Assembly (NCBI GenBank): GCA_964344935.1
Contig: CAYFPL010000002.1
Span: 186,001-250,000, forward strand
Direction: 5' to 3'
DNA: 64,000 nucleotides
From: GCA-2731375 sp964344935
GTDB lineage: Bacteria > Pseudomonadota > Alphaproteobacteria > GCA-2731375
Part shown: in pieces, positions 53,566 to 63,223 of the stretch
How positions within the stretch are numbered: position 1 is the stretch's first letter
How the letters are laid out: every line of letters starts with the position of its first letter
Notes under the pieces: model-generated
What the model saw: the letters and a program-made list of their open reading frames with translations, nothing else
Told to the model about the DNA's origin: nothing
Database searches by the model: none
Position numbers and translations under genes: made by a program

Positions 53566-54321
53566 TCATTTCTTGGTCTTGCCGTCGGCGTACCCCTGCA
53601 TGGCTTCGTCCATGCGGCCCGAGGCGGCGATCAGGGCGTTGCCCAGCTTCCCCATCTCCAAGGCATCGAGCAACGGCATGTTGCGGGCGGCGCGATGGGC
53701 TTCTTTGGTCATGCGCACCGCATCCTTGTCGAGCGCAACCAAGTTGCCGACGAACTGCTGCGCCACCTGGTTCAACGCCTCCGCCCCCTCGACCAGGCGG
53801 TTGATCAGACCCACTTCGTAGAGCCGCCGAGCCGGGATCAGATCACCGAACATGAGGAATTCGAGCGCCAGGCGGGGCCCGACCAGCTTCGTCAGTACCG
53901 GCGTGTTGATAGCGGCAGGGAAGCCCCGGCGCATCTCAAGGGCGCCGAACTGGGCGCCTTCCTCGGCCAGGACGAAATCACAGATCATGGCCAGGGTGAA
54001 GCCGCCCGCCACGGCGTAGCCTTCCACCACCGCGACCGTCGGCTTGCTCGTGGTATGGAGCAGACGGTTGACCTTGGTCCAGGTCTCGTCCGCGGCAAGA
54101 GCGGAAGGGAGGTCACGCTCCGGTGGCCGGGTCAGATCGCGGCCGGCACAAAAATTACCCCCCGCTCCCCGAATGACCAGACATCGGGTATCAGGATCGG
54201 CCTCCGCCTCTTCGATAGCCTGGATCAAACCTTCGATGACGCCTGCATCCAGGGCGTTCCGTTGCTTTGGCCGGTTGAGAATAAGCGTGGTCGCGCCGTC
54301 TTGCTTGCCGATCTGAACCAT
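53566..54321 (-). CDS. Enoyl-CoA hydratase/isomerase
   Basis: 251-residue crotonase family enzyme. The oxyanion segments are GGNFCAGRDL and GYAVAGGFTLAMICDFVLA. The Glu in FGALEMRRGF is at the catalytic region. ATG 54321 follows GGAGGGAAG, which decides the start against an ATG further upstream. It is first in a pair with the beta-lactamase-fold gene. Acyl-CoA substrate unknown. Confidence 0.87.
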   Translation of the reverse strand: MVQIGKQDGATTLILNRPKQRNALDAGVIEGLIQAIEEAEADPDTRCLVIRGAGGNFCAGRDLTRPPERDLPSALAADETWTKVNRLLHTTSKPTVAVVEGYAVAGGFTLAMICDFVLAEEGAQFGALEMRRGFPAAINTPVLTKLVGPRLALEFLMFGDLIPARRLYEVGLINRLVEGAEALNQVAQQFVGNLVALDKDAVRMTKEAHRAARNMPLLDALEMGKLGNALIAASGRMDEAMQGYADGKTKK

Positions 54322-54422
54322 AGCTTCCCTCCATGCGGGAAACATGGTGCCCCGGCAAGGTTTCGCTGTCCAGGCCGGTCGAAGCATGGAATGATTGGGT
54401 TTTTCTAGCAGCGATTCCCTGT

Positions 54423-55037
54423 ATGTCAGCCAAGAAACTCTATCTCATCCGTCACGGTCACACCGTCTGGAATGGCCCTCCCCTGCGCTTCCAGGGCCAA
54501 ATGGACAGCTCCCTTTCGGACGATGGCCGTGCCCAGACCATCGCCTTTGGCAAACGCATTCCCTATCAGCCCGACCGTGTCATCTCTTCCCCCGCTCTGC
54601 GCTGCCGGCAGACCGTGGATTGCCTGTTCAACCGCAAGCCTGATGCGATCGAACCTCGCTGCATAGAAATCGGCCTGGGCTGGTTCGAGGGATTGCTGGC
54701 AACGGAGGTGGCGGAGCGGGACGCAGAGGCCGTGCGCACCTGGCAGGAACGGCCCTGGGACGGCGCGCCCTGGGGCGGGGAGAGTCTGGCGCAACTGCAA
54801 GAGCGCGTCGTAGAAGGTGTCAGCGATATCGTCGAAAGCATCGAACCAGGGGAAAAGGTATTCCTGGCCGTCCATGGCGGCGTACTGCGCACCCTGGTCT
54901 GCTATATCAACGATACGCCCCTGACCGAATACGGCAATATTCCCATGGCCAATTTGACCTTATTTGAATTGGCGGCGGACGAAGTCGTCAGGGGCGGCAA
55001 TAATATCCGTAATGTTGAACCGGAAGACATGATCTGA
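54423..55037 (+). CDS. Histidine phosphatase family protein
   Basis: 204-residue phosphatase of the phosphoglycerate mutase-like family. The phospho-His is His11 in RHGHTVWNG, and the second His is in FLAVHGGVLRTL; SSPALRCRQTVD supplies an Arg of the pocket. The size matches the CobC/SixA-type branch. Starts at ATG 54423; earlier in-frame codons overlap the divergent hydratase promoter. Phospho-substrate unknown. Followed by the DUF1330 gene after 18 bases. Confidence 0.85.
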   Translation: MSAKKLYLIRHGHTVWNGPPLRFQGQMDSSLSDDGRAQTIAFGKRIPYQPDRVISSPALRCRQTVDCLFNRKPDAIEPRCIEIGLGWFEGLLATEVAERDAEAVRTWQERPWDGAPWGGESLAQLQERVVEGVSDIVESIEPGEKVFLAVHGGVLRTLVCYINDTPLTEYGNIPMANLTLFELAADEVVRGGNNIRNVEPEDMI

Positions 55038-55055
55038 ACGGAAGGAGGGGCAATC

Positions 55056-55349
55056 ATGCCGAAAGGATACGCTATCGCACAGATCGACGTGCACGACGCC
55101 GATGCATACGCCAAATACACCGCCCAAACGCCAGGTACCGTGACCAGTTTCGGCGGCAAATTCATCGTCCGCGCCGGCCAGTGCGAAGCCTTGGAAGGGC
55201 CCGCCCCGGGTCCGCGGGTGGTGATGATCGAATTCCCCAGTTACCAGGACGCCAAGGACTGGTACAATTCGGATGCGTACCAGGACATAGTAGGTATCCG
55301 CCAAGGCGCCTCGTCGGGCAGTCTGTTCATCGTCGAGGGCGCCGACTGA
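55056..55349 (+). CDS. DUF1330 family protein
   Basis: 97-residue ferredoxin-fold domain of the Dabb-related DUF1330 family. It starts MPKGYAIAQIDVHDADAYAKY and carries the typical VMIEFPSYQDAKDWYNSDAYQ. A GGAGG ribosome site lies upstream. These small proteins are common next to oxidoreductases; their function is unknown. The quinone oxidoreductase gene follows 16 bases later on the same strand. Confidence 0.88.
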   Translation: MPKGYAIAQIDVHDADAYAKYTAQTPGTVTSFGGKFIVRAGQCEALEGPAPGPRVVMIEFPSYQDAKDWYNSDAYQDIVGIRQGASSGSLFIVEGAD

Positions 55350-55365
55350 CAGGGAGGCACCAGCC

Positions 55366-56343
55366 ATGAAAGCGGTTCGGGTGCATGAATTCGGCGACGC
55401 CGAAGTACTGCAATACGAGGATGTGCCCGATCCCATTGCCGGCCCCGGAGACGTTCTGATCAAGGTCGAGGCCATCGGCATTAACCCGGTGGAGACCTAC
55501 ATTCGTTCAGGCATCCACGCCATCCGGCCCGAACTGCCCTTTGTTCCCGGCAGCGATGCCGCTGGTACGGTCATTTCTGTGGGCGACGGCGTCGACAGCC
55601 ACGAACCGGGCGATCGCGTTTATGCCGCTGGATCCGTGGGCGAGAACGCCTGGGTCAACGGCTATGCCGAACAATTGGTCCGCAAAGCCGAACAATTCTT
55701 GCCCCTGCCGGACAATGTCAGCTTCGCCCAAGGCGCGGCCATCGGCATACCGTACGGCACCGCCTATCGTGCCCTGCTGCAATGCTGCGGCGTCAATGGA
55801 GGCGAGACCATGCTGGTGCATGGCGCCAGCGGCGCCGTAGGCATCGCCGCCTTGCAGATCGCAGCCGGCTTCGACCTGACCACGATCGGCACCGCGGGCA
55901 GCGAACGGGGCCTAGAGCTGGTGGCAGCCAATGGCGCCACACATGTCCTCGACCATACCGAGCCTGGCTATCTTAACCAGGTGGCTGAACTGACGGACGG
56001 CAGGGGGCCGGACATCATCCTGGAAATGCTGGCCAATGTGAACCTGCCCGAAGATATTGAGATCGCCGCTCCCTTTGGCCGCATTGTTGTCATCGGCAGC
56101 CGGGGCGCGGTGGAAATTAACCCGCGTCAGGCCATGATGAAGGACCTTTCCATTATCGCCATGGCCCTACCCAACACGCCGGCGGACGATATGTCGGCTA
56201 TTCATGCGGCCCTGGGCGCCGGCCTCGCTGACGGCAGTCTGAACCCGGTTATTGGCCAAGAATTACCATTGTCGGATGCCATCGAGGCCCATCAGGCCGT
56301 CCTCCGCCCCGGCGCCTATGGCAAAATCGTATTGATCCCCTAG
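55366..56343 (+). CDS. NADPH:quinone oxidoreductase (MDR family)
   Basis: 325-residue medium-chain dehydrogenase without the structural zinc site. Motifs: PFVPGSDAAGTVISVG, the nucleotide-binding LVHGASGAVGIAALQIAAG, and the Rossmann GTAGSERGLEL. It fits zeta-crystallin/QOR-type enzymes reducing quinones or enones with NADPH. Preceded by DUF1330 and followed after 8 bases by the DehI-family gene. Confidence 0.9.
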   Translation: MKAVRVHEFGDAEVLQYEDVPDPIAGPGDVLIKVEAIGINPVETYIRSGIHAIRPELPFVPGSDAAGTVISVGDGVDSHEPGDRVYAAGSVGENAWVNGYAEQLVRKAEQFLPLPDNVSFAQGAAIGIPYGTAYRALLQCCGVNGGETMLVHGASGAVGIAALQIAAGFDLTTIGTAGSERGLELVAANGATHVLDHTEPGYLNQVAELTDGRGPDIILEMLANVNLPEDIEIAAPFGRIVVIGSRGAVEINPRQAMMKDLSIIAMALPNTPADDMSAIHAALGAGLADGSLNPVIGQELPLSDAIEAHQAVLRPGAYGKIVLIP

Positions 56344-56351
56344 CCGAGGCA

Positions 56352-57182
56352 ATGAAGATTTCATCTGGCGATCCGGTCCCCGCCATAGCCGAAGCCGATG
56401 CGACGGGCGAAATCGACGCCCTCTATGCCGACATTCGCCGCACCTTGGGCGTCCCCGTCGTCAATTTGATCTGGCGTCACCTGGCGACGTTCCCGGGCGG
56501 GCTGTCGTGGGCCTGGGAATCTCTACGGCCGCTATACGCCGGCGGTACCGTTGCGGCCCAAGCGGCGACGCTGCAGGCGGGACTGGAGGCGCCGTTTCTA
56601 CCGGGGCTAAGTGCGCCGGTTATTTCCGCCGCCGGTCTATCGGATCCTGATCTAGCGAAGATCAGGATGATTCAAGACAGTTACGAACGCAGTAATGCCC
56701 TGAATATGGTTGCTCTCAGCGCGCTGCTGGCGCAGCTCGAAGGCCGGACTGAGACGGCGGCCGCGCCGTCCTCCTCGATCGAGGAGCCGCCGGTGACCGG
56801 CGAAATGCCCGCTCTCCTGACCCTCGCTGAAATGGCGCCCGACGTCGCAACCTTGGTGCTGGATCTCAATCGGATTGGTGATCGGGACGAGATTCTTGCC
56901 AGCATGTATCGCCATTTGGCCCATTGGCCGGCCTACCTGGCCCTGGTTCATGCCCTCTTGGTGCCATTTGCCGCTCGCGGCGCGTTGGAACCGCTGATCA
57001 CCAAGACCATAGCTGACGGCCGCCGCCGCGGGGCAGAAATTGCAGATGGCTTGGCGGACCCGGAACCGCCTGATCCGGCCGTTCAAGTGCAGGTTCAGGC
57101 CGCCCTAGTCAAGTTCATCGACGAACCCATTGGAAAGATGATCGCCATCGTGCCGTTATTGCAGAAAGCTCTGCCCGCCTAG
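56352..57182 (+). CDS. DehI-family (halocarboxylic acid dehalogenase-like) protein
   Basis: 276-residue protein of the group I 2-haloacid dehalogenase (DehI) family. A pseudo-repeat is visible: NLIWRHLATFPGGLSWAWESL in the first half and SMYRHLAHWPAYLALVHALL in the second. DehI itself hydrolyses D- and L-2-haloacids, but most family members are untested. No halo-organic transporter or regulator is adjacent. It sits 8 bases after the quinone oxidoreductase. Annotation by family only. Confidence 0.75.
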   Translation: MKISSGDPVPAIAEADATGEIDALYADIRRTLGVPVVNLIWRHLATFPGGLSWAWESLRPLYAGGTVAAQAATLQAGLEAPFLPGLSAPVISAAGLSDPDLAKIRMIQDSYERSNALNMVALSALLAQLEGRTETAAAPSSSIEEPPVTGEMPALLTLAEMAPDVATLVLDLNRIGDRDEILASMYRHLAHWPAYLALVHALLVPFAARGALEPLITKTIADGRRRGAEIADGLADPEPPDPAVQVQVQAALVKFIDEPIGKMIAIVPLLQKALPA

Positions 57183-57219
57183 TTAGCGGGCGACGCGGTA
57201 CGTCGAAGCGGATTTTGCG

Positions 57220-58005
57220 CTATCCCCTCGGAACAAAGGGGTGGGTAGAGGATAGCCCGCCGTCCACCGCAATGGCCTGGCCGTTGACATATGATGCTTC
57301 GTCCGACGCCAAGAACAGCGCCATGTTGGCGATCTCCTCCGGCTCGCCATTGCGCCGCGTGGGGTTCAATTGGCCGATCTTTCCCTCTGTGCCCCTGGCC
57401 CGGGCCCGATCGAACGTGGGTTTGGTCATGCCGGTCTCGATTAGGCCGGGACAAATGGCATTTACCCGTACGCCGGACCCAAACAACTCGTTGGCCGTGG
57501 TCTGTACCAGGGACACCACGCCGGCCTTGGAGGCCGCGTAGGGCGGCCCGCCCGCATTGGCCCGCAGGGCGGCGACCGAAGCGGTGCAGATGATTGAACC
57601 CCCGCCCGCCGCCGACATGATCGGTGCGGCATGCTTGATGCAGAGAAATGGCCCGATCAGGTTGACCCGCAATATTTCCTGCCAGTGATCGACCGTCTGC
57701 TCTGCCAGGGGCACGCGGCCGCCGGAGACGCCCGCATTGGCGTAAACCACGTCCAGCCCGCCATAGGCCTCGATACAGGTAGTGATGAAGCCGGTGACAT
57801 CGTCTTCACTGCCGGCGTCAGCCGTCACCGTCATCGCCGTGCCGCCCGCATCCGTGATCATGGCCACGGTCTCGCTCAGGCCTTCTTCGGCGCGATCGAC
57901 AGCCACTACCGATGCACCTTCGCGGGCGAAAGCCCTTGCGCTGGCCCGGCCAATGCCGCTGGCTGCTCCCGTCACAATTGCCCGCTTGCCGCTCAATCGG
58001 CCCAT
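57220..58005 (-). CDS. Short-chain dehydrogenase/reductase
   Basis: 261-residue classical SDR. TGAASGIG at 12-19, NAG in VVYANAGVSGG, the Ser in CTASVAAL and the YxxxK motif in PPYAASKAG. ATG 58005 has GGAGGGAG upstream at correct spacing; ATG 58011 would be too close. Divergent from the ABC-F gene with 73 bases between starts; convergent with the DehI-family gene. Substrate unknown. Confidence 0.9.
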   Translation of the reverse strand: MGRLSGKRAIVTGAASGIGRASARAFAREGASVVAVDRAEEGLSETVAMITDAGGTAMTVTADAGSEDDVTGFITTCIEAYGGLDVVYANAGVSGGRVPLAEQTVDHWQEILRVNLIGPFLCIKHAAPIMSAAGGGSIICTASVAALRANAGGPPYAASKAGVVSLVQTTANELFGSGVRVNAICPGLIETGMTKPTFDRARARGTEGKIGQLNPTRRNGEPEEIANMALFLASDEASYVNGQAIAVDGGLSSTHPFVPRG

Positions 58006-58078
58006 GGTCATCTCCCTCCCCTGGGTAAATTCACGATCCGGCTTGTCTCGCCGGCGCACCTCTTTATAAGACCTATTC

Positions 58079-59881
58079 ATGGCCCCACCCATTCTAATCT
58101 TGCGCAATATCGACCTGACATTCGGCGGCACGCCCTTGCTGCAGGGAGCGGAACTATCGGTTTCCCAGGGCGAGCGCCTGTGTTTGGTGGGCCGTAATGG
58201 GTCCGGCAAATCGACATTGATGAAGATTGCCGCCGGTCAGATCGAGGCTGATGGCGGCGAGATTTTCCTGCAGCCCGGCGTCACCGTACGCTATCTGCCC
58301 CAGGAACCGGACCTATCTGGCCACGGTGATGTACTGTCCTATGTGAAGGCAGGTCTGGCGCCCGGCGACGACGCCCATAGGGCTAGCTATCTGCTGGAAC
58401 AATTGGGACTCGGCGGCGGAGAGGATCCTGGCCATCTCTCCGGCGGGGAAAGCCGCCGTGCCGCCCTGGCCCGCGCCTTGGCACCCGAGCCCGACATCCT
58501 GTTGCTGGACGAGCCCACCAACCATCTGGACCTGCCGGCCATCGAATGGCTTGAAAGGGAGTTGCAAGATATCCGTTCGGCCCTGGTCCTGGTCAGCCAT
58601 GACCGCCGCTTTCTCTCCAATCTGTCCCGCACCACGGTCTGGCTCCGGCATGGCGAAACGCGCCAATTGAATAAGGGCTTCGCGGCATTCGAGGCCTGGC
58701 GGGACGAAATCCTGCAACAACAAGAGGACGAGGCCCATAAGCTTGAGCGCAAGATTGTGCGGGAGGAGCACTGGCTGACCTATGGCGTCACGGCCCGGCG
58801 CAAGCGCAACCAACGCCGGCTGCGGGACCTGCAGGATCTACGCCGGCAGCGGCGGGAGCGTTTCCGAGCAAGGGACAACGTCAGGTTGGAAGTGACCGAG
58901 AGCGGCTTGTCAGGGAAGCTGGTGGCGGAAGCAAAGGGCATTTCGAAATCATTCGATGGCAAGCCCATTGTGGTGGATTTCACCACTCGCATACAGAGGG
59001 GTGATCGGGTCGGCATCGTCGGCCCCAACGGTGCTGGCAAGACCACGTTGCTGAACATGTTGATCGGCGATTTGCTCCCTGATGGCGGCAGCGTGCGGCT
59101 GGGCGCCAATCTGGCCGCGGCCAGCCTGGATCAGCGCCGCGAGAGCCTGGATCCCGAAGCCACCCTGGCAGAAGCCTTGACCGGGGGCCGGGGCGATCGG
59201 GTCAGCGTGGCTGGCAAGAACACCCATGTGATCAGCTATATGAAGGATTTCTTGTTTCAGCCGGAGCAAATCGGCACACCTCTCTCGGCCTTGTCTGGGG
59301 GCGAGCGGGGCCGCGTGATGCTGGCCAGGGCCCTAGCCCGACCCTCCAACCTGCTGCTGCTGGACGAACCCACCAACGATCTGGACTTGGAAACCCTCGA
59401 TCTGTTGCAGGAAATGCTGGCGGACTATCCGGGCACCGTGGTCCTGGTCAGTCATGACCGGGATTTCCTCGATCGGGTCGTCACCTCCGTTATCGCCTTC
59501 GAGGGTAACGGCCGCTGGCTGGAATATGCCGGCGGCTATTCCGACATGCTGGCCCAGCGTGGCGAAACCCAAGCGGAAACGCCGGCGCCGCCAAAATCCA
59601 ACGATCGGAAACCGTCGCCAAGGCGGAAGCAAAACAATAGCCAGAAACTGTCCTTCAAGGACAAGCATGCGTTGGAAACATTGCCAGGCCGTATCGAGAC
59701 CATGCAGGCAGAGATCGCGGCGTTGGAGGATACCCTTGCGGATGCCGATCTTTTCAACCGCGATCCGGCAGCTTTTGAAGCAGCGTCGTCGCGCTTGGCC
59801 CAGGTCAAGGAAGAGTTGAACCGCGCCGAGGATGATTGGCTGACCCTGGAAATGCGGCGCGAAGAACTAGAGGCCGACTAG
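58079..59881 (+). CDS. uup: ABC-F family ATPase, Uup-like
   Basis: 600-residue soluble protein with two ABC domains and no membrane segment. Walker A1 GRNGSGKST at 38-46 and A2 GPNGAGKTT at 315-323. Signatures LSGGESRRAALARAL and LSGGERGRVMLARAL, each followed by LLLDEPTNHLDL / LLLDEPTNDLDL. The C-terminal part is a charged coiled coil (from about 520), typical of the Uup subfamily that binds branched DNA or ribosomes. The gene is common in proteobacteria. Resistance functions of other ABC-F types are not indicated here. Confidence 0.9.
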   Translation: MAPPILILRNIDLTFGGTPLLQGAELSVSQGERLCLVGRNGSGKSTLMKIAAGQIEADGGEIFLQPGVTVRYLPQEPDLSGHGDVLSYVKAGLAPGDDAHRASYLLEQLGLGGGEDPGHLSGGESRRAALARALAPEPDILLLDEPTNHLDLPAIEWLERELQDIRSALVLVSHDRRFLSNLSRTTVWLRHGETRQLNKGFAAFEAWRDEILQQQEDEAHKLERKIVREEHWLTYGVTARRKRNQRRLRDLQDLRRQRRERFRARDNVRLEVTESGLSGKLVAEAKGISKSFDGKPIVVDFTTRIQRGDRVGIVGPNGAGKTTLLNMLIGDLLPDGGSVRLGANLAAASLDQRRESLDPEATLAEALTGGRGDRVSVAGKNTHVISYMKDFLFQPEQIGTPLSALSGGERGRVMLARALARPSNLLLLDEPTNDLDLETLDLLQEMLADYPGTVVLVSHDRDFLDRVVTSVIAFEGNGRWLEYAGGYSDMLAQRGETQAETPAPPKSNDRKPSPRRKQNNSQKLSFKDKHALETLPGRIETMQAEIAALEDTLADADLFNRDPAAFEAASSRLAQVKEELNRAEDDWLTLEMRREELEAD

Positions 59882-59911
59882 ATTCCCAAAAAAACTGAGA
59901 GGTTGTAGCGT

Positions 59912-61078
59912 ATGTCGATCGATCAAGGTGCGGGGGCGCCCAAGGGACCTTTGAACGGTATCCGGGTCTTAGATTTTTCCATGTTCATGGCTGGCCCATA
60001 CGCATCCCGCCTGCTGGCGGATTCGGGTGCGGAAGTGATCAAAGTGGAACCGCCCGAAGGGGAGTTCATGCGCAAATCGAACCCGCTCCGAGGTGAGCAC
60101 AGTGGCTTTTTCGGGCATCTGAACTGCGGCAAGAAATGCATTAGCCTAGATCTGAAAAGCAGTGAAGGCCTGGCGGTGATCAATGCCCTCATGCCAAGCG
60201 TGGATGTTGTGCTGGAGAACTTTCGCCCCGGCGTAGCGGCCCGACTGGGTGTGGGCTATGACGACCTGGCACCCTTGGCGACTGACCTGGTCTATTGCTC
60301 GGTTTCCGGTTACGGACAAACCGGGCCGGATGCGCAACTGCCGGCCTATGCACCCATCGTGCACGCTTCGTCGGGTTTCGATCTGTCGCAGATCGAATAC
60401 GATACACGCCAGGATCAGCCCATCCCCAACCGCTCCACCGCCGCCGATATCCTGGCCGCGACCCATGCCTTTGGCGCCATCTGTGCCGCCCTGGTGCACA
60501 GGCAGAATGGCGGCGGTGGCGATTACATCGATGTCGCCCTGATGGACACCATGCATCATATGCTGGGCTATGAAGTTCAAACCGCACAGATGAAGGATCC
60601 GCCCCGGCCGGTGTTGTTTGGGCCCATCAGGGCCAAGGATGGTTTCATCATCGTCGCACCCATTAGCCAGATGAACTTCGAAGCCATGGCAAAGGCGGCG
60701 GGCCACGCCGAATGGACCGAGGATCCCCGCTTTGCGACCTTCGTTTCCCGTGCGAAGCATTGGCATACTTTGATGGACTTGGTGGCAGACTGGGCCGGTG
60801 ATCTGGAAGCGGACTATTGCGTCGAGGCCATGGCGGCGGCCGGTTGTCCGTGCACGAAATATATGACGGTTGCCGAATCCATGAGCCGGCCCCAGGTCGA
60901 TCACCGCCGTTCCATGGCCGAAGTGGAAGACGGCTGGGGCCGCTATAAGGTGCCCAACAGTCCCTTCAGATTCAGGCATGCCCATGTCGAAGCCCGGCCC
61001 TGGATCGCAGACCGGGGCCAGCATACGCATGAGATATTGGCCGAACTGGGTCTGGCAGGCGAAAAGATGCAAGGTTAG
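59912..61078 (+). CDS. CaiB/BaiF family CoA-transferase (class III)
   Basis: 388-residue class III CoA-transferase. Opening GIRVLDFSMFMAGPYASRLLADSGAEVIKVE contains the CoA-binding region; the predicted catalytic Asp179 lies in STAADILAA. The motif GYGQTGPDAQLPAY is standard. It passes CoA between carboxylic acids. A GAGAGG site precedes ATG 59912. First of a run of three same-strand genes with a FAH-type and a PhyH-type enzyme, 30 bases and 5 bases apart. Confidence 0.88.
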   Translation: MSIDQGAGAPKGPLNGIRVLDFSMFMAGPYASRLLADSGAEVIKVEPPEGEFMRKSNPLRGEHSGFFGHLNCGKKCISLDLKSSEGLAVINALMPSVDVVLENFRPGVAARLGVGYDDLAPLATDLVYCSVSGYGQTGPDAQLPAYAPIVHASSGFDLSQIEYDTRQDQPIPNRSTAADILAATHAFGAICAALVHRQNGGGGDYIDVALMDTMHHMLGYEVQTAQMKDPPRPVLFGPIRAKDGFIIVAPISQMNFEAMAKAAGHAEWTEDPRFATFVSRAKHWHTLMDLVADWAGDLEADYCVEAMAAAGCPCTKYMTVAESMSRPQVDHRRSMAEVEDGWGRYKVPNSPFRFRHAHVEARPWIADRGQHTHEILAELGLAGEKMQG

Positions 61079-61108
61079 ACTGCAATCGATAGTGACAAGG
61101 GGGACGGG

Positions 61109-62038
61109 ATGAAACTGGTATATTTCAACGATTACAGGCTGGGCGTCCTTAATGGCGACAACGTTGTGGACGTGACCGAAATTTGCCTGGACATTCCCCA
61201 TATCGATCAAAGGGCGATCATGAACGGCCTGATCGCCCGCTTCGATGACTACCGCGGCCGGCTCGAGGACGCAGCCGCCAGTGACGATGGCCAGCCCCTT
61301 TCCGCTATCAGCCTGCGCCCGCCAATCCCCCTGCCCCGCAATATCGATTGCATGGCGGTGAACTATATGGAGGACGGCACCCGCGATGCGCCGGCGCCCA
61401 TCAACGGCTTTCACAAATCCCCCTCCGCCGTCATCGGGCCCGGCGACACCATGGTCCTGGACGACATCCCCGCCACCATTTTCGAGGGCGAGGCGGAACT
61501 GGCCGTCATCATCGGTAAATCAGCCAGCCATGTACCGGCGGCGGAAGCCATGGACTACATCTTTGGCTATACCTGTTTCATCGACGGTTCGGCCCGCGGT
61601 GTTGGCCCTTCGAATAACGTCTTCTTCCAGGTGAAGTCGCGGGACACCTTTGCGCCCATCGGCCCGTGCATCGTCACGGCGGATGAAATCGACGATCCCC
61701 ATAAACTGGCCGTAAAGTTGAGCGTCAACGGCACGGTGATGCAGGATTTCAACACAGACGACATGGCCCACAAGATCGACCGCTGCATCGAATGGAGTTC
61801 TTCCATCCATGCGCTCGAGCCCGGCGACATCCTGGCCACGGGCACCAACCATCGGGGCCTGAACGCGTTTCAGGATGGCGACAAAGTGGATCTGGAAATC
61901 GAAGGCATCGGCTGTCTATCCATCAATGTGCGCGATGAACTCAAACGCACTTGGTCCAGGGACACCCGGCTGGAACATGCCGAGAAGGGCCTGGAAGGCG
62001 CACACACCCCGCAATTGACCGGCAAGTACGCGAAGTAG
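61109..62038 (+). CDS. Fumarylacetoacetate hydrolase family protein
   Basis: 309-residue FAH-fold enzyme. The metal-binding Glu-x-Glu is in IFEGEAELAVIIGKS and the later Asp in GYTCFIDGSARG. Related activities are acylpyruvate hydrolysis, 2-hydroxyhepta-2,4-diene-1,7-dioate isomerase and oxaloacetate decarboxylation. ATG 61109 is close to the CoA-transferase end. The N-terminal approximately 75 residues are a separate lobe as in larger FAH proteins. Role likely in ring-cleavage product degradation. Confidence 0.88.
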   Translation: MKLVYFNDYRLGVLNGDNVVDVTEICLDIPHIDQRAIMNGLIARFDDYRGRLEDAAASDDGQPLSAISLRPPIPLPRNIDCMAVNYMEDGTRDAPAPINGFHKSPSAVIGPGDTMVLDDIPATIFEGEAELAVIIGKSASHVPAAEAMDYIFGYTCFIDGSARGVGPSNNVFFQVKSRDTFAPIGPCIVTADEIDDPHKLAVKLSVNGTVMQDFNTDDMAHKIDRCIEWSSSIHALEPGDILATGTNHRGLNAFQDGDKVDLEIEGIGCLSINVRDELKRTWSRDTRLEHAEKGLEGAHTPQLTGKYAK

Positions 62039-62043
62039 TTCCC

Positions 62044-63048
62044 ATGCAGCCATTTACCGATTCAACTGAACTGGTCATGGACGGGCCCGCCCTGTCCCAG
62101 CGCATGGCCCGCGACGGCTATCTTTTCATCCGTGGTCTGGTGCCCAAAGAGGCAGTCGCGAATGTGGGACGGCAGTTCCTCGACGTGGTCGCCGACGGCG
62201 GCTGGTTGGACCCGAAACATCCGCGCGAGGCGCGTATCGCAAACCCCGACGTTGCCTGCGCCGACCCGGAACCGGAATTCCTGGACGTCTTCCGCCGTTT
62301 CTACGTGCGCGAGGACAGCCATGCCCTGAAGCACCACCCCAGCATCGTCAGCCTGTTCGAACGCATGTTCGGCGAAGAGGTGCTGGTGCATCCCCTCTAC
62401 GTGGCCCGCAACATCTTTCCCCAGCGCGAAGTGCTGACCACCCGGCCGCACCAGGACTTCGTTCATATCCAGGGTACGCCGGAGACCTTTACGGTTTGGC
62501 TGCCGCTGCAGGACTGCCCCGTCGAAATGGGTGGCCTGTCGGTGGCCGAAGGCTCCCACCGTGACGGGGTGCAGGAATTCACTGTTGCCTCCGGCGCCGG
62601 CGGTGTCGAGGTGGTGGAGCCGTTCGAGGGTCAATGGCGCTGCGGCGATTTCGCTCTGGGCGATGCCCTGATCTTTCATTCCATGCTGGTGCACAAGGGG
62701 CTGGACAACCGCACCAATAAGATCCGACATTCCTTGGACGCCCGCTATCAGCGAGCCAGCGAGCCTATCTCGGCCGTCTCCATGGCCGCCTATTCCGGCT
62801 GTGGCGATTGGGAAGAGATCTATGCCGGCTGGCAATCGGACGAATTGAAATACTATTGGCAGGCCCAGAATCCTAACATCCAGGCCTTCGATTATCAGTA
62901 TTACGATCGCCGGGACGAGATCGCCTACGAGATGGCCGAACAGGGCGACGATACGGCCCGGGCCGCCCTATTGCGTATTGTGCAGCGAGACCCACGCCCC
63001 GAAAAACGGGATCGTGCGACGGCCGCGTTGGCGCTGCTGGGCGAGTAG
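62044..63048 (+). CDS. Phytanoyl-CoA dioxygenase family (Fe(II)/2-oxoglutarate) protein
   Basis: 334 residues of PhyH fold. The iron ligands are His136 and Asp138 (RPHQDF) and distal His217 (VHKGLDN); Arg228 (KIRHSLDAR) would bind 2-oxoglutarate. It starts at ATG 62044, five bases after the FAH stop; the frame is open further upstream but overlaps FAH. Probably hydroxylates an acyl-CoA or small acid in the same pathway. The C-terminal 90 residues are extra to the core. Confidence 0.88.
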   Translation: MQPFTDSTELVMDGPALSQRMARDGYLFIRGLVPKEAVANVGRQFLDVVADGGWLDPKHPREARIANPDVACADPEPEFLDVFRRFYVREDSHALKHHPSIVSLFERMFGEEVLVHPLYVARNIFPQREVLTTRPHQDFVHIQGTPETFTVWLPLQDCPVEMGGLSVAEGSHRDGVQEFTVASGAGGVEVVEPFEGQWRCGDFALGDALIFHSMLVHKGLDNRTNKIRHSLDARYQRASEPISAVSMAAYSGCGDWEEIYAGWQSDELKYYWQAQNPNIQAFDYQYYDRRDEIAYEMAEQGDDTARAALLRIVQRDPRPEKRDRATAALALLGE

Positions 63049-63223
63049 AAAGCCAACCCATTCAGCGTCGGATTTACCCACCGTTTTTTGCGGCAAATTT
63101 GGTTGAAAACGAATCGGCTTGCCGTTTCAATTGTCGGCGATTTCGCTCACCAGTAAACTTTTCGTGATGCCCAGAATCTGATATGATTTTGGGTTGGTTT
63201 CGCGTGCAGGGATGACTTCAAAA

